Source of the DNA: Candidatus Kuenenbacteria bacterium CG08_land_8_20_14_0_20_37_23
GTDB taxonomy: Bacteria; Patescibacteriota; Patescibacteriia; UBA2196; GWA2-42-15
Length of the DNA stretch: 27,473 nt
Assembly (NCBI GenBank): GCA_002778965.1
Contig: PEXX01000055.1
Span: 1-27,473 of the forward strand
Direction: 5' to 3'
The notes beneath the pieces are model-generated. The model was not told the origin of the DNA. It saw nothing but the letters and a program-made list of their open reading frames with translations, and did no database searches. Shown one piece after another: positions 22,416 through 27,473 of the stretch. Each line of letters begins with the position of its first letter. Position 1 is the first letter of the stretch. The translations under genes were made by a program, and so were the position numbers.

Positions 22416-23696
22416 ATGAAATTTACTGAAAAATTAATCAGAATATTCAAAGACAATGATCTGCGCAAAAAGATTTTTTTTGTGCTTTGTCTTTTGTTTG
22501 TTTTCAGGGTTGCGGCGCATATCCCAGTGCCCGGAGTGGATGTTGTGGCCTTGCGTAATTTTTTCGCGGATAATCAGATTCTCGGATTGTTGAATATATT
22601 TTCCGGAGGAGGTATGTCTAATTTTTCCATTGTGGCTTTGGGTATAGGCCCGTATATTACAGCTTCAATTATTTTTCAGTTACTGGCAATGATCGTGCCA
22701 AAGCTTGAAGAGATATCCAAGGAAGGGGAATCCGGGCAGAAAAAGATCAATCAATACACAAGGCTCTTAACCCTGCCGATGGCGTTTTTGCAGGGCTACA
22801 GCATGATAAAGCTTTTACAGCAATCGCAGAGGGGCATTATCGGCAATATTTCCGCTTTTGAATATTTGACAATAATAGTCATTCTTGCTGCCGGAACGAT
22901 ATTCCTTATGTGGCTTGGCGAATTGATCAGCGAGAAAAAGATCGGTAACGGCGTATCGCTTATTATTTTCGCTGGTATTGTTTCAGGCATACCAGGCAGC
23001 GTACAGCGCACTTTAGCGACTTTTGATCCATCGCAGATTTTAAATTTGGCGGTGTTCCTCGCGATTGGCGTGATTACAGTAGCTGGCGTTGTATATATTA
23101 CGGAAGCACAGAGAAATATTCCGGTTTCTTACGCCAAAAGAGTAAGGGGAATCAGAATGTATGGCGGGTTTGATACGCATCTGCCATTGAGGGTAAATCA
23201 GGCTGGCATGATTCCTATTATTTTTGCCATATCTTTGATTATGTTTCCGCCGTTGGTCGCGCAGATGGCAATGAGAGCGCAAAGCCACGTGATAGTCAGC
23301 GCGTCAACTTTTGTCATGGAGTTGTTTCAGAACCAGATATTTTATGGAGCTCTATATTTTTTTCTGGTGGTTGCTTTCACTTATTTTTACACAGCGATTA
23401 TTTTTCATCCGCAGCAAATTGCCGATAATTTGCAAAAACAAGGCGGTTTTGTGCCGGGAATCAGGCCAGGCAGACAGACAGCGGAATATTTAGGCAAAAC
23501 ATCAAATAGAATTATGCTCGCAGGCGCTTTGTCTCTCGGTATAGTGGCCATTTTGCCTTTAATAATAGGGCCGATGACCGGAGTGAAGAGTATGGTTATT
23601 TCCGGCGCCTCGCTTTTAATTGTTGTGTCAGTTGTCATTGAAACAGTCAAACAAATTGAATCACAGCTAGTGATGCGTGATTATGATGGATTTTAA
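22416..23696 (+). CDS. secY: Preprotein translocase subunit SecY
   Basis: The 426-residue channel subunit of the Sec translocon, with ten expected membrane helices in the plasma membrane. Family motifs are FRVAAHIPVPGVD (first helix), IFSGGGMSNFSIVALGIGPY (plug region), the C5 loop RNIPVSYAKRVRG and the C6 loop GIRPGRQTAEYL. Length and order are normal. It partners SecE, SecG and SecA, none of which is in the window. An intrinsic terminator follows within 55 bases, so it ends the ribosomal unit here. Confidence 0.98.
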   Translation: MKFTEKLIRIFKDNDLRKKIFFVLCLLFVFRVAAHIPVPGVDVVALRNFFADNQILGLLNIFSGGGMSNFSIVALGIGPYITASIIFQLLAMIVPKLEEISKEGESGQKKINQYTRLLTLPMAFLQGYSMIKLLQQSQRGIIGNISAFEYLTIIVILAAGTIFLMWLGELISEKKIGNGVSLIIFAGIVSGIPGSVQRTLATFDPSQILNLAVFLAIGVITVAGVVYITEAQRNIPVSYAKRVRGIRMYGGFDTHLPLRVNQAGMIPIIFAISLIMFPPLVAQMAMRAQSHVIVSASTFVMELFQNQIFYGALYFFLVVAFTYFYTAIIFHPQQIADNLQKQGGFVPGIRPGRQTAEYLGKTSNRIMLAGALSLGIVAILPLIIGPMTGVKSMVISGASLLIVVSVVIETVKQIESQLVMRDYDGF

Positions 23697-23729
23697 TTGC
23701 CATAAATATTAAGCAAGAAGCAATGATTA

Positions 23730-23750
23730 GGCCAGAGATGGCCATTTTTT
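23730..23750 (+). terminator. Intrinsic terminator after secY
   Basis: GGCCA (23730-23734) pairs with TGGCC (23739-23743) around a GAGA tetraloop of GNRA type. ATTTTTT and a second T-run follow. The 5-pair stem is short but GC-rich and stable for its length. It separates the ribosomal unit from the adk unit. Confidence 0.6.
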
Positions 23751-23777
23751 GATTTTTAAAAAATGCTGTGATATTAT
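23749..23777 (+). promoter_or_regulatory. Promoter of the 23805-adk-map/ruvX unit
   Basis: TTGATT (23749-23754), a 17-base spacer and TATTAT (23772-23777) form a good sigma70-type promoter, overlapping the T-run of the preceding terminator. The predicted start near 23784 is about 20 bases before the first ATG of the unit. Confidence 0.55.
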
Positions 23778-23804
23778 TAAATCATATAAATTGTATTTAC
23801 ATTT

Positions 23805-24101
23805 ATGGGCATACTTGGCAATTGGTTTTCTTCAAGCTATACTAGCGGAAGAAATAAAAAAATATCTTTTCAAAATAAAAACAAATTGGACAGGCGGGAT
23901 ATTCATGATCTTGTTTGGGGTATTGCCAGTCTTGACGTACGGCAGAAAAAATTGATTGAGGGCGAACTTATAAAACAGCTTGACGACGCCGGAGTATCAA
24001 AGTGGGAGTATGAGGAGATAATAAGACGATTGGATTCAAAGAGTGCGGAGCTCGGACTTAGCGAGATTGATATAAAAAATTTGAAGATGGCGCTTTATTA
24101 A
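23805..24101 (+). CDS. Small hypothetical protein between secY and adk
   Basis: A 98-residue soluble protein with no family I can name. The second half is rich in charged helix-forming sequence: RRDIHDLVWGIASLDVRQKK, GELIKQLDDAGVSKWEYEEI and LSEIDIKNLKMALY. From memory, small proteins of this kind recur in the same place in CPR genomes, which suggests a conserved role. No signal peptide, cysteine pair or catalytic motif is seen. It is the first gene of the adk unit, 18 bases upstream of adk. A second overlapping frame (from 23749) is a shadow. Confidence 0.75.
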   Translation: MGILGNWFSSSYTSGRNKKISFQNKNKLDRRDIHDLVWGIASLDVRQKKLIEGELIKQLDDAGVSKWEYEEIIRRLDSKSAELGLSEIDIKNLKMALY

Positions 24102-24119
24102 AATTTATTTATTCATAAG

Positions 24120-24752
24120 ATGAAAAATTTTAAAATTTTAATGATTGGTCCGCAGGGATCTGGCAAGGGAACCCAAGCGCAAAAGCTGTCAAAAAAATTT
24201 GGTTTGCCTATTTTTTCAACGGGCAATATTTTGCGGCAGAGGATACATACGGAAGATGAGCTGGGCAAGAAATTGTCTCGCATAATAAATAATGGCATAT
24301 TAGCGCCCGATGAAATAGTAAATAAGATTATTGCCGAAAAAATAGAAAATGATGGATATAAAGGATATATTCTTGACGGTTATCCGCGTAATTTGGCGCA
24401 AGCCAGATTTTTAGCTGGCATGGACGAACTGACTCATGTTTTTGAAATAAATATATCTGATAAAGAGGCTTTTAGGCGAATTACAGGCAGGAGAACTTGT
24501 CCAAAATGCCAGATTGTTTATCATTTGGATTATAATCCGCCGCGCGAGGAAGGGGTGTGCGATAAATGCGGTGAAAGATTGGTGATCCGCGATGACGATA
24601 AAAGCGAAACAGTAAAAAGGCGTTTGCGGATGTATTATGAAACTGCCAGGCCGCTTGTGGAGTTTTATAACAAGAAGAAAATTCATCACTTGATTGACGG
24701 TGAACAATCAATTGAAGACGTTGGAAGGGATATTTTAAGAGTTTTAGGATGA
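24120..24752 (+). CDS. adk: Adenylate kinase, zinc-LID type
   Basis: Adenylate kinase, 210 residues, converting ATP and AMP to two ADP. The P-loop is GPQGSGKGTQ (10-19). FSTGNILR (32-39) lies in the AMP-binding region, DGYPRN (86-91) follows, and the LID carries four cysteines in CPKC (127/130) and CDKC (147/150), the zinc-binding long form. RRLRMYYETARPL is conserved. It ends in TGA followed at once by an in-frame TAA, and this TGA overlaps the next ATG as ATGA, implying coupled translation with map-ruvX. It is the only gene here with a TGA stop. Confidence 0.97.
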   Translation: MKNFKILMIGPQGSGKGTQAQKLSKKFGLPIFSTGNILRQRIHTEDELGKKLSRIINNGILAPDEIVNKIIAEKIENDGYKGYILDGYPRNLAQARFLAGMDELTHVFEINISDKEAFRRITGRRTCPKCQIVYHLDYNPPREEGVCDKCGERLVIRDDDKSETVKRRLRMYYETARPLVEFYNKKKIHHLIDGEQSIEDVGRDILRVLG

Positions 24753-25954
24753 TAACAATTAAAACAGCGGAAGAAATAGAAATTTTGCGTGATGGCGGTG
24801 AGAAGCTGGCAAAAATTTTAGGCATGGTTTTATCCAGAGTTAAGCCGGGCGTATCTTCCAAAGAACTTGATGATTTGGCGGAAATAGAAATACGCAAGAT
24901 AGGAGGCGAGCCGGCTTTTAAAAATTTTCAGAATTATCCGGCAACTTTATGCGTGTCTGTCAACGAAGCAGTGGTTCATGGTATTCCGCGAGAGGATGTT
25001 ATTTTAAAAGAAGGCGATGTGGTCGGAGTAGATATTGGAATGAAGTATAAGGGATTATATACTGATATGGCTCGCACAGTTGGCGTTGGCGGAATATCCG
25101 CGGAAGCCAAAAAATTAATAGCCGTAACTGAAAAATCTTTTTTGAAAGGAGCAAGGACTGTTAAGCACGGAGCTTATGTGGGGGACATCGGCGAGGCTGT
25201 GCAGAAGTATGTTGAACAGCACGGCTACTCCGTGGTGAGGAGTCTGGCCGGACACGGTGTCGGGTACGGCGTGCACGAGGAGCCAAGAATTCCTAATTTT
25301 GGCAAAAAAGGAGATGGGGAGGTATTGAAATCCGGCATGGTGCTGGCAATTGAACCAATGGTATGCGCGGGCGGGTATGAACTTGAAACTGACAAGGATG
25401 GCTGGACGGCCGTTAGCAAAGACAGATCATTGACCGCGCATTATGAGAATACCATTGTGGTGACTAAGCTAGGATGCGAAATATTGACGCAAGATGCGAC
25501 TGGCCGCAAACAAGGAGCCAGAATGCGTAAAGTTGCGGTAACCGGCAGCAGCAGACAAACGAGCGGTCGTGTTTTGGGCATTGATTATGGAGAGAAAAGA
25601 ATAGGATTGGCAATTAGCGATCAAGGTCAAAGCCAGGCTTTTGTCTATGATACGCTTGATGCCATGTTTCATTTTTGGGAAAAGCTGCTGGAAATTTGCG
25701 ATAAAGAAAAGATTGATAAGATAGTTGTTGGTTTGCCTTTGAATATGTCCGGCAACTATACCCAAAAAACAGAAGAGACGGTTTTATTTATTGAAGCTTT
25801 GGAAAAGCAGATCAAAGTTCCGGTGGAGACAGTGGACGAAAGGCTGTCAAGCGTTGAAGCAAAGAAAAATGGAGGAGGATCAGGAATTGACGAACAATCG
25901 GCGCGGATTATTTTAGAGCGGTATTTGGATGAACAGTTAGTAATAAACAGTTAA
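24749..25954 (+). CDS. map: Fusion of methionine aminopeptidase (type I) and RuvX/YqgF Holliday-junction resolvase domain
   Basis: One uninterrupted 401-residue frame holds two enzymes. Residues 1-247 are methionine aminopeptidase, which removes the initiator Met from new proteins: His78 (VHGIP), Asp95 (GVDIG), Asp106 (YTDMA), His169 (AGHGVG), Glu202 (AIEP) and Glu233 (YENT) are all present. A basic linker (about 248-273) leads to a RuvX/YqgF-type RNase-H fold at 274-396: GIDYGEKRIGLAISD (277-291), VVGLPLNMSG (326-335), DERLSS (363-368) and DEQSARIILERYL (381-393). The acidic residues Asp279, Asp363 and Asp381 are retained. RuvX-type proteins act as Holliday-junction resolvases or in 16S rRNA 5' processing. 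The fusion is unusual, and start and linker show no frame break. Confidence 0.92.
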   Translation: MITIKTAEEIEILRDGGEKLAKILGMVLSRVKPGVSSKELDDLAEIEIRKIGGEPAFKNFQNYPATLCVSVNEAVVHGIPREDVILKEGDVVGVDIGMKYKGLYTDMARTVGVGGISAEAKKLIAVTEKSFLKGARTVKHGAYVGDIGEAVQKYVEQHGYSVVRSLAGHGVGYGVHEEPRIPNFGKKGDGEVLKSGMVLAIEPMVCAGGYELETDKDGWTAVSKDRSLTAHYENTIVVTKLGCEILTQDATGRKQGARMRKVAVTGSSRQTSGRVLGIDYGEKRIGLAISDQGQSQAFVYDTLDAMFHFWEKLLEICDKEKIDKIVVGLPLNMSGNYTQKTEETVLFIEALEKQIKVPVETVDERLSSVEAKKNGGGSGIDEQSARIILERYLDEQLVINS

Positions 25955-25994
25955 AATAATTGACACTAGGGCATAATTCCAGCCCCAGATTTAA

Positions 25995-26043
25995 TAGCCT
26001 GTTTTTTAGACAATAACAAATTTACTGTTCAAAAGACAGGTTA
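25995..26043. terminator. Hairpin between map-ruvX and the convergent transposase
   Basis: TAGCCTGTTTTTT (25995-26007) pairs with AAAAGACAGGTTA (26031-26043), using two G-T wobbles, around a 23-base AT-rich loop. It touches the transposase stop codon (26041-26043). No T-run follows on either strand, so it may be a weak bidirectional terminator or part of the insertion element end. Confidence 0.4.
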
Positions 26044-27042
26044 GTAGATGATTGATTTAATGTGTTTTAAGGGTCTCTTCATTTGATGATTGTAGATAAT
26101 AGCCAATTGGTAGAGTAAAGTACCGGCATGCCAGTACAGGGAAACATTTTTTAAGCCTTTAATAGTTGCTCTTTTTAAACAGGGAAATACGCATTTTAAG
26201 TGTCTGTTAGTAGGTTCAATGCTAGTTGATCTTTGCTGGTATAATTTTTTGCCCTTGTCTGTTTGCAGGAAGTTGAATAATCTTTTTCTGGCGCCAGTGG
26301 CAAGTTTGCCAATCTTTTTGTAAATACCTGCTATTAATCTGCATTTTCTAATCCCAGTCAGTTTGTAAAGCTTGCCTGAATCATATCTGCCATCAGCTAA
26401 AATGTATTTATTGCTCTGGTTCAGGTTATCAATGAATTTTTCGTAAACAACTTCGTCAGCTATGTTAGCGGTTTTAACTATTAAGTCCAAGGGCGCGCAG
26501 ATAGGCTTGATTGAGCCGAAAATATGGGCATTGTAGCCATAATCCCAGCCTTGGGAGTTCTTGCCCCATTCAGCTTCCTTGTCAATATTGCCGCATTTGG
26601 GAATCTCACCTTTGAGTTTCTGCTTCTTGTGCCAGACATTGCCATATGCTTTGGTGCGGGTTGAGTCAACCACCCGACCTTGTTTGTTCACAATCTTTAA
26701 ACTGACTATGGTTAATCCCATTTTCTGGATAATGATTCTGAAAAAGTGAAAAATGTTTTTAAACCTTCTCTCTATTGTCCGTCTATCAGGAATGCCCAGT
26801 TTGTCAAATCCGCGCAATTGTCTGAATTTTTCTGCTTGCGGATAATGTCTATCTTCTAGAAAGTTCGTTAATTGATAACTGGAAGTGAATTGTTTAATAA
26901 CATAAATAATAGCTGTGAAGATGATTGATTTTAAAGAGTATTTCCATCTTCTGCCAGGGCCGACCTGTTGATTTAAATATTGATAATACCAATTGATTTT
27001 TATCTTTAATATCTTGAAGAGAGCCAGTATTGTTTCTTTCAT
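26041..27042 (-). CDS. DDE transposase (IS4/IS5-like)
   Basis: A 333-residue transposase with a full DDE set: Asp126 in VVDSTRTKAYG, Asp217 in ILADGRYDSGKLY and Glu276 in TSIEPTNRHLK. An N-terminal helical region (LTNFLEDRHYPQAEKFRQL and IPDRRTIERRFK) resembles the DNA-binding part of IS5-type enzymes. The length fits a complete enzyme and no break is visible, so the element may be active. The exact family cannot be fixed. It is convergent to map-ruvX and divergent from the IS481-like gene at the window end. Confidence 0.88.
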   Translation of the reverse strand: MKETILALFKILKIKINWYYQYLNQQVGPGRRWKYSLKSIIFTAIIYVIKQFTSSYQLTNFLEDRHYPQAEKFRQLRGFDKLGIPDRRTIERRFKNIFHFFRIIIQKMGLTIVSLKIVNKQGRVVDSTRTKAYGNVWHKKQKLKGEIPKCGNIDKEAEWGKNSQGWDYGYNAHIFGSIKPICAPLDLIVKTANIADEVVYEKFIDNLNQSNKYILADGRYDSGKLYKLTGIRKCRLIAGIYKKIGKLATGARKRLFNFLQTDKGKKLYQQRSTSIEPTNRHLKCVFPCLKRATIKGLKNVSLYWHAGTLLYQLAIIYNHQMKRPLKHIKSIIY

Positions 27043-27081
27043 AAAACATCTCTGCTGTCAATATCAATTGGTAATGTGCAC

Positions 27082-27131
27082 ACACATTTGGCGGTTTTTA
27101 CTGAAATCATTTAAGATTTCAGTATATGTGT
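27082..27131. repeat. Nested inverted repeat between divergent transposases
   Basis: TACTGAAATC (27099-27108) pairs perfectly with GATTTCAGTA (27115-27124) around ATTTAA. ACACAT (27082-27087) and ATGTGT (27126-27131) form an outer stem. It ends 6 bases before the start of the IS481-like gene. The outer TGTGCA (27075-27080) could be the tip of that element, since IS481 ends commonly begin TGT. It may instead be an operator or leader structure. Confidence 0.45.
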
Positions 27132-27137
27132 ATCATT

Positions 27138-27473
27138 ATGCCAAAAACAATTAGAGAGGAGAGGTTAAGATGGATTTTACCCATCTGCCACAAAGAAATT
27201 AAATTAGTTGATGTGGCTAAAATATGCCCTCACAGCCAAAGGAGCTTAGAAAGATGGTTAGCAGCTTATCGCCAATACGGGGAACAAGGGTTAGAGCCAA
27301 GATCAACTAGACCAAAAAGTAATCCCAGAGAAACACACATTCGCATCAAAGAAGAAATAATTGCTTACAGAAAAAAGAACAAGGAATGCGCTAAGGTATT
27401 AGCCTGGAAATTAGAACGGGAAAAAGGAATTCAAATTAATGCTAGAACAGTTGGAAAAATATTAAAAGCAGAA
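27138..27473 (+). CDS. IS481-like transposase, N-terminal part (3' end outside window)
   Basis: The frame from ATG 27138 is open for 112 codons to the window edge. It has the N-terminal helix-turn-helix region of IS481/IS3-type transposases: LVDVAKICPHSQRSLERWLA, then AYRQYGEQGLEPRSTRPKS, and a second helical unit with VLAWKLEREKGIQINARTVGKIL. The integrase-fold DDE core would lie beyond the edge. It is divergent from the neighbouring transposase, 95 bases away, so two elements are adjacent or nested. Whether the gene is complete cannot be told. Confidence 0.8.
   Translation, partial: MPKTIREERLRWILPICHKEIKLVDVAKICPHSQRSLERWLAAYRQYGEQGLEPRSTRPKSNPRETHIRIKEEIIAYRKKNKECAKVLAWKLEREKGIQINARTVGKILKAE

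Larger units (their letters stand above)
25959..27062. mobile_element. Insertion sequence with DDE transposase (ends tentative)
   Basis: ATTGACA (25959-25965) and its reverse complement TGTCAAT (27056-27062) flank the minus-strand transposase gene at sensible distances and could be the terminal inverted repeats of an element of about 1.1 kb. Similarity beyond 7 bases is weak and no target duplication is clear, so the ends are uncertain. If correct, the element begins four bases after the stop of map-ruvX, where the infA-rpmJ-rpsM block would normally continue. Confidence 0.4.

Noticed and set aside
23749..23955. 68-residue frame overlapping the gene at 23805
   Set aside because: Its start falls in the promoter and terminator region, and it shares bases with the better supported 98-residue frame.
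25970..27142. GGCATAAT (25970-25977) and ATTATGCC (27135-27142) as ends of the DDE element
   Set aside because: Only 8 bases match, the flanks do not align, and the right copy overlaps the start codon of the other transposase; ATTGACA/TGTCAAT fits slightly better.
1..27473. Possible reassignment of TGA to Gly, as in Gracilibacteria and SR1
   Set aside because: All conserved genes are full length with TGA as a stop and contain no internal TGA, and Gly and Trp use normal codons.

Overview
The window looks like part of the chromosome of a Candidate Phyla Radiation (Patescibacteria) bacterium, probably of Parcubacteria type. This is inferred from gene content and was not checked against a database. 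The supporting signs are: a compact AT-rich ribosomal locus with no rpmD (L30); a zinc-type S14; a 59-residue four-cysteine L28; lineage-style extensions on L22 and L23 and an insertion in L4; a small hypothetical gene between secY and adk; and start sites with almost no Shine-Dalgarno sequence. The standard code is used, but almost no gene ends in TGA.

Left arm (1-4900): the 3' end of a carbohydrate-related gene, a GC-rich hairpin, then minus-strand genes. These are a small XRE regulator directly upstream of an ABC exporter gene broken by a frameshift, a glutamyl-tRNA synthetase, and rpmB (L28), which is short and easily missed and has a near-consensus promoter.

Centre (4900-11830), plus strand: an M50 membrane protease, tsaE, and then the str cluster rpsL-rpsG-fusA-tuf. 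A 254-residue acidic, Asn/Asp-rich protein of unknown function sits between fusA and tuf. Structured RNA elements lie between rpsL and rpsG and in the long tuf leader.

Right (11900-25960), plus strand: the S10 and spc clusters in canonical order (rpsJ rplC rplD rplW rplB rpsS rplV rpsC rplP rpmC rpsQ rplN rplX rplE rpsN rpsH rplF rplR rpsE rplO secY). A terminator and a new promoter follow secY, then a small hypothetical gene, adk, and a gene fusing methionine aminopeptidase to a RuvX/YqgF Holliday-junction resolvase domain. The usual continuation (infA, rpmJ, rpsM, rpsK, rpsD, rpoA, rplQ) is absent. Instead a DDE transposase gene begins the right edge, followed by a divergent, truncated IS481-like transposase.

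Together the genes supply ribosome assembly, translation factors, tRNA charging and modification, protein export and N-terminal methionine removal. The most distinctive points are the Map-RuvX fusion, the structured leaders at ribosomal and EF-Tu genes, the avoidance of TGA stops, the lack of Shine-Dalgarno sequences, and an S12 with a basic insertion and Ala at a normally invariant Pro.
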